Source: CAWKDC01 sp044445605
GTDB taxonomy: Bacteria; Pseudomonadota; Gammaproteobacteria; JABCZS01
NCBI GenBank assembly: GCA_044445605.1
Contig: JBIOEA010000004.1
Span: forward strand, 27,010 to 91,009
Direction: 5' to 3'
DNA length: 64,000 bases
Part shown: in pieces, positions 53,528 to 61,812 of the stretch
Layout of the letters: every line of letters starts with the position of its first letter
Numbering within the stretch: the first letter of the stretch is position 1
Made by a program: the position numbers and the translations under genes
Notes under the pieces: model-generated
Told to the model about the DNA's origin: nothing
Database searches by the model: none
What the model saw: only the letters and a program-made list of their open reading frames with translations

Positions 53528-54451
53528 TTATACCAAAACTGACCACGTCGGGTACTCTTTGCGGCGACAATATACTTGATCAAAGAATATTTCCTTTAAT
53601 TTCAAGGTGATAAGCCCTGGTTTGCCACTGCCAATCGTCCGATTATCGAGCTCTTTAATCGGTGCAATCTCCACAGCCGTGCCCGTTAAAAAGGCCTCAT
53701 CAGCAATATAGACTTCATCGCGGGTAAAACGGCGTTCAAGCACGGTCAACCCCTCGTCCCTGGCCAGGTGCATGATGGAATCACGCGTAATCCCCTCCAA
53801 ACAGTTATCAATCGGCGGGGTACTGAGCACGCCATGGCGCACGATGAACATATTCGCTGAGCTTGCTTCCGCAACGTAACCTTCACAATCGAGCATCAGG
53901 GCTTCATCGTAGCCGGCGAATTTGGCTTCCATGCTCGCTTGAGAACAATTTCCATACTGCCCCGTGGCCTTTGCTTTGCTAAATGATGCATTCACGTGGT
54001 TGCGCGCGAAGGACGATGTCTTCATGCGGACACCCTTGAGCGCCTGATCTTCACCTAAATACGCGCCCCAAGGCCACACGACAATCGCTACTTTGACTTC
54101 GACACTGGGTTCAATGTGTAAGCCTAAGGTGGATTGATCATAGTAAACGAGCGGGCGAATGTAGCCCGCTTTCAGGTTATTCTTTTTGATGGTAGCGATT
54201 TGCGCCTGCATGATCTCTTCTTTGCTGAAGGGTATCTTCATGCCGAGAATTTTGGCTGAATTGAATAAACGATCCGTGTGTTCACGTAAACGGAAAATCG
54301 CCGTGCCCTTTTCAGTATCGTATGCGCGCACGCCTTCAAATACCCCTGAGCCGTAATGCAATGAGTGTGTCATGATGTGTACCGTCGCGTCTTCGGCGCG
54401 GATAAATTCACCGCTCATCCATATATAGCCGCTGTCTTGGGGTAGTGCCAT
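53528..54451 (-). CDS. ilvE: IlvE, branched-chain amino-acid aminotransferase
   Basis: PLP fold-type IV enzyme interconverting Val/Leu/Ile and their keto acids. 307 residues. FIRAEDATVHIMTHSLHYGSGVFEG start, substrate-site KAGYIRPLVYYD, PLP lysine in NASFSKAKATGQYGN, AEASSANMFIV and FLTGTAVEI. A possible Shine-Dalgarno hairpin precedes it. Confidence 0.95.
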   Translation of the reverse strand: MALPQDSGYIWMSGEFIRAEDATVHIMTHSLHYGSGVFEGVRAYDTEKGTAIFRLREHTDRLFNSAKILGMKIPFSKEEIMQAQIATIKKNNLKAGYIRPLVYYDQSTLGLHIEPSVEVKVAIVVWPWGAYLGEDQALKGVRMKTSSFARNHVNASFSKAKATGQYGNCSQASMEAKFAGYDEALMLDCEGYVAEASSANMFIVRHGVLSTPPIDNCLEGITRDSIMHLARDEGLTVLERRFTRDEVYIADEAFLTGTAVEIAPIKELDNRTIGSGKPGLITLKLKEIFFDQVYCRRKEYPTWSVLV

Positions 54452-54460
54452 AACTATTCT

Positions 54461-54477
54461 CCTCGTTGTTGACGAGG
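54461..54477 (-). promoter_or_regulatory. Hairpin overlapping the ilvE Shine-Dalgarno region
   Basis: On the minus strand CCTCGT-CAACA-ACGAGG, whose 3' half runs into GGAG, the likely ribosome-binding site, about 10 bases before the ATG at 54451. A small hairpin here could limit translation initiation. Confidence 0.35.
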
Positions 54478-54614
54478 TAAGTATACACCTTAGCAGTTTA
54501 TATTCGAATGTATCCTCAAAAAATCTCTGAATGACTTCTTATCCTTATATACAATAATAAGTCATCCGGCTTGAGATGTAACTCTCGTATATTCGAGTTT
54601 GGACTAAAAGGTGA

Positions 54615-54900
54615 TTGTTCTTCGCTGCACTATATAACGCTCGTGTCAGGTTTGCCAACACGGTGTCATTCTTTTTGATGCCATTAGGTCGCTATTATCG
54701 AGGTTGGGCTCGCGCGGAATTCATAGGCAAGCTCCAGCATCGGAGGCTCTCCAGACAAGATTTGTCCCGGCACAAAAAGAACAACCCCGCATTGGCACCG
54801 CCACTCGCTTTTTGTCGTTTGCTGGAACAATGCTGCTTTCATTAATTGTCGCTGGTGGCATGCTGGATATAGTGATGCGAGGGCTTTGTGCCTAGTTCGT
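54615..54900 (+). pseudogene. Gene fragment related to 21673-21895
   Basis: Shares long nucleotide similarity with the fragment in the cassette. An uninterrupted 76-codon plus frame exists here (to 54845), with FANTVSFFLMPLGRYYRG and KLQHRRLSRQDLSRHKKNNP, but no family is recognised and no good start context is seen. Kept as a repeated remnant, not a gene. Confidence 0.45.
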
Positions 54901-54956
54901 TACGTGGCGGCTGCATCACCTCCTTGCCTTCGGACATCCGTTTCTCCTTTTATCTC

Positions 54957-55286
54957 TTAATGTCTCTCAGCTGCTGTTACAATCGTTTTTACCGCCCATG
55001 AATTCAAGCTTTTACCCTCTATTTTTGCGGCAAGGGCTGCCATGCGATGCTCTTGGGGCGTGAGCCTGAGCACAAATTTTCCTGAAAATGGTTTTTCTGG
55101 TGCAATGCTTTTTTCTTTGCAGAATTCCAGATAGTCATTCACTGAGTCATGAAAAGCTTGACGAAGCTCTTCAACCGAACGCCCTTGAAATGTTACAACG
55201 CCTTGTGTAAGCAACACTTCGCCATGAAAAACATCGGCCTCATCATCAAATTCAGCCACACCAATATATCCTTTGTATTTCATCAT
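54957..55286 (-). CDS. hicB: HicB-family antitoxin (complete)
   Basis: 109 residues. N-terminal HicB fold KYKGYIGVAEFDDEADVFHGEV, VTFQGRSVEELRQAFHDSVNDYLEFC, and a C-terminal ribbon-helix-helix-like segment (FVLRLTPQEHRMAALAAKIEGKSLNSWA) expected to bind DNA. The start overlaps the hicA stop by 4 bases; two ATGs in tandem. Neutralises HicA. Confidence 0.92.
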   Translation of the reverse strand: MMKYKGYIGVAEFDDEADVFHGEVLLTQGVVTFQGRSVEELRQAFHDSVNDYLEFCKEKSIAPEKPFSGKFVLRLTPQEHRMAALAAKIEGKSLNSWAVKTIVTAAERH

Positions 55287-55537
55287 GGCATTTCTCCTGC
55301 GTCAATCAGAAATTTTCTGACGGATTTCACTGCGCCTCTGTCCGTTTCTCTTCGCGGATGCGGCCTGTGGAAAACAGCAGGTACACCATTGAGCAAGTAA
55401 CGAGTTCTTGAGCCATTTCCCTCTTGCCGAAAAGCGCCTAACGCCACTAATAGTGCATCAATATCATCCCAGGGTATATTGGCAAGAACTGGATCAGCAA
55501 AGATCGCTTCGTGAGTCTTTTTATGCTTGCTATTCAT
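55283..55537 (-). CDS. hicA: HicA-family mRNA interferase toxin
   Basis: 84 residues. Small double-stranded-RNA-binding-like fold: WDDIDALLVALGAFRQEGNGSR, YLLNGVPAVFHRPHPRRE with the HicA catalytic histidine region, and VKSVRKFLIDAG. Cleaves mRNA when free. Flanked on both sides by HicB-type genes and overlapping both (8 and 4 bases). Confidence 0.92.
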   Translation of the reverse strand: MNSKHKKTHEAIFADPVLANIPWDDIDALLVALGAFRQEGNGSRTRYLLNGVPAVFHRPHPRRETDRGAVKSVRKFLIDAGEMP

Positions 55538-55781
55538 ATTTAGAGTGCCCCGATCCCATTTCTTTTAGAAACTTTACGGGCAAAGGCTTTTCTGGCTCGA
55601 TATTTTGTGATTTACAGAATTGAAGATAATCATCAACTGAGTCATGAAATGCATTTTCTATTTCATGGACTGATTCCCCTTGAAATGTTATGACCCCACG
55701 CACAAGCAATACCTCTCCATGTAAGATACGTGCATCTTCATCATATTCAATGTGCCCAATGTAACCTTTGTATTCCAGCAT
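55530..55781 (-). CDS. Truncated HicB-like protein lacking the DNA-binding tail
   Basis: 83 residues closely matching the first 70 of the complete HicB (EYKGYIGHIEYDEDARILHGEV, FHDSVDDYLQFC, EPEKPLPVKF), then ending in an unrelated KEMGSGHSKYE instead of the ribbon-helix-helix region. Probably a duplication product whose 3' part was replaced when it was joined to hicA. First gene after the operon promoter. It could bind toxin without repressing the operon. Confidence 0.85.
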   Translation of the reverse strand: MLEYKGYIGHIEYDEDARILHGEVLLVRGVITFQGESVHEIENAFHDSVDDYLQFCKSQNIEPEKPLPVKFLKEMGSGHSKYE

Positions 55782-56100
55782 GATTTTTACCCCTGCGAAT
55801 TAACTAGCGACCGTCATGAATTAATAGTATCACAATATAGTACTATAATCAAGCAAAAGTGATAATAATTAGGCAAAACTCATCTTTAACTACTTGTCGT
55901 ATCCATATGATTTTAATAGATTTAATGGTTTTGCCGGTTAGTTGCAATCAGGCAGGAGTGCCTTGGACAGCTTAATTTTAGAAAGTTTACCACATAGGGA
56001 CGGATAAATTAGGTTATCGGAGCCTAAAGCTTGTGCCTTGTGCATGACCCATAGAGGGAGTAACATTTCGTGATTCGATCTGGGTTAATGGACGGTTATC
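55782..56100. other. Intergenic stretch between hic module and GNAT gene
   Basis: 319 bases. It contains the hic promoter/operator (55824-55852). The remaining 240 bases, before the plus-strand GNAT gene, are AT-rich without a recognisable feature beyond a weak ribosome-binding site (GGACGG) before 56101. Confidence 0.6.
55824..55852 (-). promoter_or_regulatory. hic operon promoter with embedded palindrome
   Basis: On the minus strand TTGATT (55852-55847), 17-base spacer, TACTAT (55829-55824). The spacer starts with the perfect palindrome ATAGTACTAT (55846-55837), a candidate HicB operator; TACTAT is repeated in palindrome and -10. Confidence 0.6.
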
Positions 56101-56850
56101 ATGAGCGATCATTTAGGCCTTAAAATATTTTCAGATGTATGCAGTCACTATAAGTTATTTGCAAGGCTAATTAACGTGCAAACAACCCAATGCAAGACTT
56201 TTGTCACCGGTGGGCCGCATGCCACAATGAATTATGTCTATGACATTGATATACGCGATGAGGAGTCATTTGCACATGATCTTGCAATGCTCAGGGAAAC
56301 AAAAATACCAATGATGCTGCTTTGCGAAGCAAACACTTCTGAAAAAATGGATTATTTATTTAAAAGCGAAAATTTAACAATCATTGGAAGTGCGCAATCA
56401 AAATTTCTTCCTCTTTCTCATTTTTGTTATACCCCCTCTCCTATGATAAGCATCAAAGAGGTCAAAACAGATGAAATGATGACCACATGGCGTCAAGTCG
56501 CTGCTACTGGATTTGATTATCCCTTTGGGTGCGACGAAGCGCTATTTAAAGATTATATCAGTTCAGCCCCTCATGATTCAGTGAAACTTTTCGTAGCCTA
56601 TGTTGATGGAAAAGCTGTAGGTCAATCTATGCTTGTTTTGTGTGAAGATGCATCCGCCAATATGTGGTCAAGCGTTCTGCCAGAATATCGCAAACAAGGC
56701 ATCCTTACGGAAATGATTAAATACCGTAACTCGATTGCTCATTTACATGGACATACCCAAAGCGTCGTGCAGTGCATGCCTAGTTCAGCGCCAGTGTATG
56801 ACAAGCTTGGGTACATGAATGCTGAAAAATTTAACATCTATTCGCTATAA
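56101..56850 (+). CDS. GNAT-family N-acetyltransferase
   Basis: 249 residues. An N-terminal part of unknown role (to about 115), then a GNAT domain: SVKLFVAYVDGKAVGQSMLVLCED, WSSVLPEYRKQGILTEMI (acetyl-CoA loop R-x-x-G-I) and APVYDKLGYMNAEKFNIY. The two-part layout is shared with other bacterial GNAT proteins that act on small molecules. Eight bases separate it from the cyclodipeptide synthase gene, so it may acetylate the diketopiperazine or a precursor; that is inference. Confidence 0.85.
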   Translation: MSDHLGLKIFSDVCSHYKLFARLINVQTTQCKTFVTGGPHATMNYVYDIDIRDEESFAHDLAMLRETKIPMMLLCEANTSEKMDYLFKSENLTIIGSAQSKFLPLSHFCYTPSPMISIKEVKTDEMMTTWRQVAATGFDYPFGCDEALFKDYISSAPHDSVKLFVAYVDGKAVGQSMLVLCEDASANMWSSVLPEYRKQGILTEMIKYRNSIAHLHGHTQSVVQCMPSSAPVYDKLGYMNAEKFNIYSL

Positions 56851-56858
56851 GAGACAAT

Positions 56859-57839
56859 ATGCAGAGTATAGGATTTTTATTCATTAGTGTTTTCTCACGA
56901 GAGACAAGCATGCCTGAACCATGGAAGCGCGCCTCATTTGTTAAGGCAATTCTCATCCCAGAATTGCTTTCTCTGTATGATAATTTGCATATTGTAATTG
57001 GGGATACACTGCAGTCGCACAATATTCAAGAATGGGGGCCTCTCCCAGAGTGCACCGAGCCATTTACAGGCTCTGTGCTTGCTCAGCCTGCAGTTTTAGA
57101 AGCCATAAAACTTGCAAGGGAAAGAGCAGAAATAATAGGGCACGAGATAGAAACCGATCTATTTGCATTCCTGATTTTGCATCCACAATTAGAAGGAAAA
57201 ATAACAATCTCACATTGGTCAGATAAAGATATTTCAAAGGAATTACGAATATTCAATGAAGAGCTCCAGGATCCTAAAAATAAATTCATGCACAATCTTT
57301 TAGAGCGCATAGAAGATAGTGCCGAAGCACGACTCAAGAATGTCTGTGAAAAATATAAATTCTTATCAGATATTCATAAGAAATTGATTAAGGAATGCAG
57401 TAAGCAGTACCTTATTAAAGAGATTGTTTACTTTAAATGCTTTCTTGAGAATGAAGAGGATGCTTGGTATCCTGGTAGTTTTGGAAGTAAGCACCCTCTT
57501 CTGCTTGTCTGTGAAAAATATGGCCGACAACGTTTTCATCGTTTAGATCCGTCAAATTATGAAATTGCAAAGTTATCTATTCAAAAAATAAAAATTATAT
57601 TAAAGCCGCCCATGATTCAGACAGAGAAATCAGAATATGAAAGAATACTTTTTAAAATTAAAAAGGCAAGTAATGCACTTGCTCATCTTCATGAAAAGTT
57701 GATATCAATTCTTGTTGAAAAAAATGGAAGCTCTGGTCAATTAGATGCCGGAATTATTGAGGAATTTCTAGATAAACTTAACACCCAAACAAGGAAGCAA
57801 ATTAAAATGCTTTCATCACAGAAGCAAACCATCGAGTGA
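56859..57839 (+). CDS. Cyclodipeptide synthase (CDPS), XYP-subfamily-like
   Basis: tRNA-dependent enzyme that makes cyclic dipeptides from two aminoacyl-tRNAs. 326 residues. Recognised from the layout of the AlbC family: an N-terminal strand with candidate nucleophile Ser10 (LFISVFS), then HIVIGDTLQSHNI with GDTLQ at 48-52, the helix ERAEIIGHEIE, and Tyr184-x3-Glu188 (QYLIKEIVYF), matching the Tyr178/Glu182 pair of AlbC, followed by Tyr204-Pro205-Gly. A Tyr-Pro at this place defines the XYP subfamily, known from Rickettsiella and Fluoribacter. It is longer than most CDPSs, with an extra C-terminal helical part (about 240-326). The product cannot be predicted. Coupled to a GNAT gene. Confidence 0.75.
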   Translation: MQSIGFLFISVFSRETSMPEPWKRASFVKAILIPELLSLYDNLHIVIGDTLQSHNIQEWGPLPECTEPFTGSVLAQPAVLEAIKLARERAEIIGHEIETDLFAFLILHPQLEGKITISHWSDKDISKELRIFNEELQDPKNKFMHNLLERIEDSAEARLKNVCEKYKFLSDIHKKLIKECSKQYLIKEIVYFKCFLENEEDAWYPGSFGSKHPLLLVCEKYGRQRFHRLDPSNYEIAKLSIQKIKIILKPPMIQTEKSEYERILFKIKKASNALAHLHEKLISILVEKNGSSGQLDAGIIEEFLDKLNTQTRKQIKMLSSQKQTIE

Positions 57840-57896
57840 CTGCAAGTTTTTGAAGAAACATGCAGAATACTATCCCTATCCGAGGGAAATGTTTAG

Positions 57897-58016
57897 ATGA
57901 ATCACACACGCCTATACACAGGAACTGACAATCAATCCCATTTTGAAGATGGCGATTTTAAGCTATGCGACAGTCTGATTGTGGGAATTACCTCTCAAAG
58001 GAATTTAGATATTTGA
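57897..58016 (+). pseudogene. Remnant of a small cupin gene
   Basis: 39 codons from an ATG, beginning MNHTRLYTGTDNQSHFEDGD, like the first residues of bacterial cupin-domain proteins (YTG-D--SHFED), then decayed to a stop. The promoter of the next gene overlaps its end. Confidence 0.45.
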
Positions 58017-58041
58017 CACAATATGGGCAAGTTGATACAAT
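58013..58041 (+). promoter_or_regulatory. Consensus sigma70 promoter of the F-box/WD40 gene
   Basis: TTGACA (58013-58018), 17-base spacer, TACAAT (58036-58041), 38 bases before the ATG at 58080. One of the best promoter matches in the window. Confidence 0.75.
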
Positions 58042-58079
58042 GACTCGATTCGCCGCATAAGTAATCTCGGAGAGAAATA

Positions 58080-59495
58080 ATGGTAAATAACCTTCCAAGC
58101 TCAAGCAAGGCTACTCAGGAAATTGAGCTTCATTCGTTAACTCAGCCAATCAGAGGTCCTATCAATGAGTTACCCCTGGAATTATTAGCCAACATTTTCA
58201 AATATCTTTCTGTTAAAGATCAGCACGCATTTGCGCAAACATCCAAGAAAAACTTAGAAGTACTGCGACGTTACCCGCAGTTAGTAATAGCTGGCCTGGC
58301 TAATAGTGATGGTGCCGTGGTTAGACGGGCTTTAGCCTCAAATCCAAACATAATGAAAATAGACGAAGATCGTCGTCTAACCACTGTACCTTTGCTTACG
58401 TTGGCCAAAGAATATCGAGACGCTTTGAAACCTAAAAACCTGGACCCTACCTTAATTGAACGTCAAAAACTTTTACAAGTGAATACACGAAAGCTCTTTC
58501 CACTAATAAAAGGTGCTGCCGAACGTAGCGAACGTGCGGTCACTGCTATGGTAAAACTTCCTGGCAATCGCATGGCAAGTATCCGAGATCATGAGGCCAT
58601 CAAGATTTTAGATCTTGACACAGGTACTGTCATCCGCACTCTGCAAGAGGGCTTCCCGTTCCAGCGCGTATACACATTGCAACTCCTTCCCGCCGCGCCA
58701 GATGGCAAAGTCCTGATGGTCAGCAGTGCTTCCAGCAGTATCGACATATACACTTGGGATCCCGACACGGGGCAGCGTGTCCGCGATCTACAATTATCCT
58801 GTGTACCAGAGAGATTCCACGTGCTCCCCCCTGATGCAAATGGCAACTGTCTGCTGGCCACTGCCGGATCGGGAGGTATGAAAATTTGGGATCTTCAGAC
58901 AGGTGCACTTATCCGCGAAGCGCACAGGCCTTACGATTGGGTATGCGCTTTTCGAGCGCTTCCACCCGGACCAGATGGAAAAGTTATGCTGGCCAGCGGT
59001 TTACACAATGGCTCCATCAAAATTTGGGATCCCTCCACTTGTGCACTTATCCACACACTGCGAGGTCACACGAATTTCGTGAGAGCATTGGAAGGGCTCT
59101 CATCTGAGCCAAATGGTGAAGTGCTGCTCGCCAGTGGTTCCATCGATATGACTATCAAGATTTGGAATCCCCTTACAGGTACACTTATCAATACGTTGCA
59201 AGGGCATCAAAGTTTGGTGATGGCATTACAAGCGCTGCCTCCTGGCCCCAACGGTCAAGTGCTGTTGGCAAGCGGTTCCTTGGATAACACCATCAGAATT
59301 TGGAATGTAAAAACCGGCGAATGTTTGAAAACGATAACAACCGAAGCTCCCGTGTGGTCGCTGATGTATGATACGTGCGTGTTACACGCTGGCTTAGAAA
59401 ATGGCAAGATCATATCCATGCATTTTAATGGCGTTGATTTGGAAGCGTTGCTGGGGCCTGATAAGCCCACTCGACGGAATTCTATAAATGGTTAA
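58080..59495 (+). CDS. F-box plus WD40-repeat protein (eukaryote-like)
   Basis: 471 residues. An F-box at about 29-68: INELPLELLANIFKYLSVKD, then FAQTSKKNLEVLRRYPQL, the Leu-Pro-x-Glu-Leu...Ile-x-x-x-Leu pattern that binds SKP1. From about 165 to 455 come WD40 blades ending in IKILDL, MKIWDL, IKIWDP, IKIWNP and IRIWNV, several preceded by LLASGS. This is the architecture of eukaryotic substrate adaptors of SCF ubiquitin ligases, as in Fbw proteins, and F-box effectors are known in Legionella (LegU1, AnkB). Host ubiquitin targeting is a strong inference; secretion was not seen. Own promoter; overlaps the next gene by 8 bases. Confidence 0.9.
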   Translation: MVNNLPSSSKATQEIELHSLTQPIRGPINELPLELLANIFKYLSVKDQHAFAQTSKKNLEVLRRYPQLVIAGLANSDGAVVRRALASNPNIMKIDEDRRLTTVPLLTLAKEYRDALKPKNLDPTLIERQKLLQVNTRKLFPLIKGAAERSERAVTAMVKLPGNRMASIRDHEAIKILDLDTGTVIRTLQEGFPFQRVYTLQLLPAAPDGKVLMVSSASSSIDIYTWDPDTGQRVRDLQLSCVPERFHVLPPDANGNCLLATAGSGGMKIWDLQTGALIREAHRPYDWVCAFRALPPGPDGKVMLASGLHNGSIKIWDPSTCALIHTLRGHTNFVRALEGLSSEPNGEVLLASGSIDMTIKIWNPLTGTLINTLQGHQSLVMALQALPPGPNGQVLLASGSLDNTIRIWNVKTGECLKTITTEAPVWSLMYDTCVLHAGLENGKIISMHFNGVDLEALLGPDKPTRRNSING

Positions 59496-60447
59496 TTACC
59501 ACTATTTAAGCGGATGCCCCATTTACTCGATGGCCGATATTCTTGCGCGTGTTCGTAAAACAAACGCCGGCCCAGAAATATCGATTATGGGAGATACAAA
59601 TTCTCTTGATGTCCAGCAGCCGCTTGAGCAAAGACTACCTTTTCTTACACAGTTTATTGAATCAAGCCATCCCGCCGAGGCTCTTAAAGAATGTAATAGA
59701 ACAGACTCTCATGCAGAAAATGCTACGTTGATTATATATTTCGACAAACTGGATGATAGACATGTCGCACCAATTTGCAAGATGCTTCAAGTCTCCAAAT
59801 GGTCGATACGGACGCGGGTTAAAATTGGAGAAAATAAATTTTCCGACGCAGCAGTTCAATCTATCTGCGGCATATTCAAATTTGCTTCCCCCTATTTAGC
59901 CATCGATTTAATGAGTGTGAAAATAAGTGATGCAGGCGTTCTGCACATCAGGGATGCATTGATGCAAACGACTCTAACAAAAGGCTTTCGATTGTTCTTG
60001 CCTTGGGATGAGCGTAATTTAAATTTGAATGTAAGGTTAAAAGTCCAAAACTCTCTGATAACAGCAATTAATAGATCCTTAGAAAATGCAGCTCCTAATT
60101 TTCAGCAAATCACTGAAGCAATAAATGGGTACAATGCACTACACAGTTTATGGCCTGATCAGGAATTTGACACGGTTAATGCTAAGATGTTGTTGTTTTG
60201 GCGTTATTTTGAGTGCAAATTACGTCGAGTTATCTCCTTTCAAACTGCGCCAAGTGAAATAGAGGTGGAGCTCAAAGAGATTGTTACTGAATATTCAGAT
60301 AAAACTTCAGAGTTTAGTAATCCTCAATGTTACATGTGGAATTCCATTAGAAATGGCATAAAAGACGCATGCGTTAGTACAGGAAAAACACCAACCAATT
60401 GGCCGTATGTTGAGCAGAAATTGAAAAATAACGTCGCGAGGAATTAA
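59488..60447 (+). CDS. Hypothetical protein coupled to the F-box gene
   Basis: 319 residues from the ATG at 59488. No confident family. One segment, VKISDAGVLHIRDAL, together with ENKFSDAAVQSICGIF about 30 residues earlier, resembles the DxGAxxLAxAL-type repeat of RNI-like leucine-rich proteins, but only two units are visible. The rest is helical and soluble. Because it overlaps the F-box/WD40 gene, the two are likely expressed together and may act together. Alternative downstream starts exist (for example the Met near residue 15). Confidence 0.68.
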   Translation: MVNYHYLSGCPIYSMADILARVRKTNAGPEISIMGDTNSLDVQQPLEQRLPFLTQFIESSHPAEALKECNRTDSHAENATLIIYFDKLDDRHVAPICKMLQVSKWSIRTRVKIGENKFSDAAVQSICGIFKFASPYLAIDLMSVKISDAGVLHIRDALMQTTLTKGFRLFLPWDERNLNLNVRLKVQNSLITAINRSLENAAPNFQQITEAINGYNALHSLWPDQEFDTVNAKMLLFWRYFECKLRRVISFQTAPSEIEVELKEIVTEYSDKTSEFSNPQCYMWNSIRNGIKDACVSTGKTPTNWPYVEQKLKNNVARN

Positions 60448-60529
60448 GTACCTTTAACTTGCCCATTTAAATTCCTCCAAACCCGACCCTCTCCCGGTAT
60501 AATCCCCATAGACTGCCTTGGAGTACACT

Positions 60530-61801
60530 ATGAAGAAATCAAGCATATTTGCCGCTATAGCTGGCAATATTATTGAATGGTATGATTTTGCATTGTATAT
60601 GTTTCTTGCCCCTGTAATAGCACAGAATTTCTTTGCAGAAGAAAATCATCTAAATGCCATGCTCTCCACCTTCATGATTTTTGCCATCGGTTTTTTTATC
60701 CGTCCCGTGGGTTCCATTATCTTCGGTCATCTCGGTGATCGCTACGGCAGGACTAAGACGCTAAAGTTCTCTATTCTGCTGATCTCCATACCTACCATCG
60801 CTATTGGTTTATTGCCCACCTATGATAACTGGGGGATTTATGCTGGATTGACACTCGCATTTTTAAGGCTGCTTCAGGGCGTCTGTATTGGCGGCGAATT
60901 CGCCGGCAGCATGATCTATCTCACTGAAATGGCTGCTCCGGATAAACGAGCCTACATCAGCTCTATGGCAAACAATGGCTCCAATTTTGGCGTTTTATGT
61001 GCAACGTTAATCGCAGCATTTATTTCAAGCTGCATGTCTGAATCTGCTTTCTATGATTATGGCTGGCGGATCCCTTTTATTCTCGGCGGCGTTTTAGGCT
61101 TAGTAGGTTTATGGTTTCGTCGCAACCTCCTAGAGACCCCCGTTTTTGATGCATTATCAACTGAAAAGAAACTACTCGCATTCCCTATTCTATCGGTCTT
61201 TAAACATCACAAAAAAAATATGTTGCATATATTCTTGTTGCTGGTCATGTCGGCAGCCGGCAGCCATGTTTTGTTAGAATTCATGAGCACGTACCTAAAT
61301 CAATACTTTGATTACCCACTGAACACGGCGTTACAAGTGCAATCCATTTACAATTTCATGACATTCTTCCTGGTAGCCATGGCAGCGAAATTATCTGACC
61401 GCTACGGTCGCCGCTCTTTGCTGATGGTTTCAGCATTAGGGTATATTATCTTTACAGTCCCCTGCTTCTATTTTTTAAAAATAACTGGGCTATGGATTTG
61501 CTTGTTCCCCCTGATTATCTTTTATTGCATTGAACAGGCAACAACACCAGTGACCATGGTGGAGCTATTTTCACCGGCAGCACGTTATACTGGAATATCC
61601 ATTAGCTACAACACCACCATGGCATTGGTCGCTGGCACAGCCCCCATGCTAAATACCTGGTTGGTGGCAAAATTTGACGACCCGATGATGATCGGCTATT
61701 ACCTTATTGTAGCTGCATTGATCTCATTGCCTGTAATTTATAATCACTTGCCAAAGCAATTCGGAAAAGATCGTGATCTGATTTTAGACGCCCAATCATA
61801 A
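60530..61801 (+). CDS. MHS-type MFS transporter (proline/betaine/organic-acid symporter group)
   Basis: 423 residues from the ATG at 60530 (GGAG upstream). N-terminal AAIAGNIIEWYDFALYMFLAP is the metabolite:H+ symporter hallmark, followed by RPVGSIIFGHLGDRYGRTKTL, LRLLQGVCIGGEFAGSMIYLTE and KLSDRYGRRSLL in the second half. Related carriers take up proline, glycine betaine, citrate or alpha-ketoglutarate; substrate not inferable. Followed 11 bases later by a GNAT gene. Confidence 0.92.
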   Translation: MKKSSIFAAIAGNIIEWYDFALYMFLAPVIAQNFFAEENHLNAMLSTFMIFAIGFFIRPVGSIIFGHLGDRYGRTKTLKFSILLISIPTIAIGLLPTYDNWGIYAGLTLAFLRLLQGVCIGGEFAGSMIYLTEMAAPDKRAYISSMANNGSNFGVLCATLIAAFISSCMSESAFYDYGWRIPFILGGVLGLVGLWFRRNLLETPVFDALSTEKKLLAFPILSVFKHHKKNMLHIFLLLVMSAAGSHVLLEFMSTYLNQYFDYPLNTALQVQSIYNFMTFFLVAMAAKLSDRYGRRSLLMVSALGYIIFTVPCFYFLKITGLWICLFPLIIFYCIEQATTPVTMVELFSPAARYTGISISYNTTMALVAGTAPMLNTWLVAKFDDPMMIGYYLIVAALISLPVIYNHLPKQFGKDRDLILDAQS

Positions 61802-61812
61802 GGTACTTTACT

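Larger units (their letters stand above)
54452..54956. other. Intergenic stretch with ilvE leader and a gene fragment
   Basis: 505 bases. 54461-54477 is the ilvE leader hairpin; 54480-54614 is AT-rich and probably contains the ilvE promoter; 54615-54900 is the fragment related to 21673-21895; the rest up to the hicB stop shows nothing recognisable. Confidence 0.65.

Noticed and set aside
54615..54845. A 76-codon plus-strand frame as a real small gene
   Set aside because: Its relative at 21673 is broken by a stop and indels, there is no family match or start context, so it is listed as a fragment.
56859..56920. A transmembrane or signal start of the CDPS-like protein (IGFLFISVF)
   Set aside because: The hydrophobic run is too short for a membrane helix and matches the first core strand of the CDPS fold.
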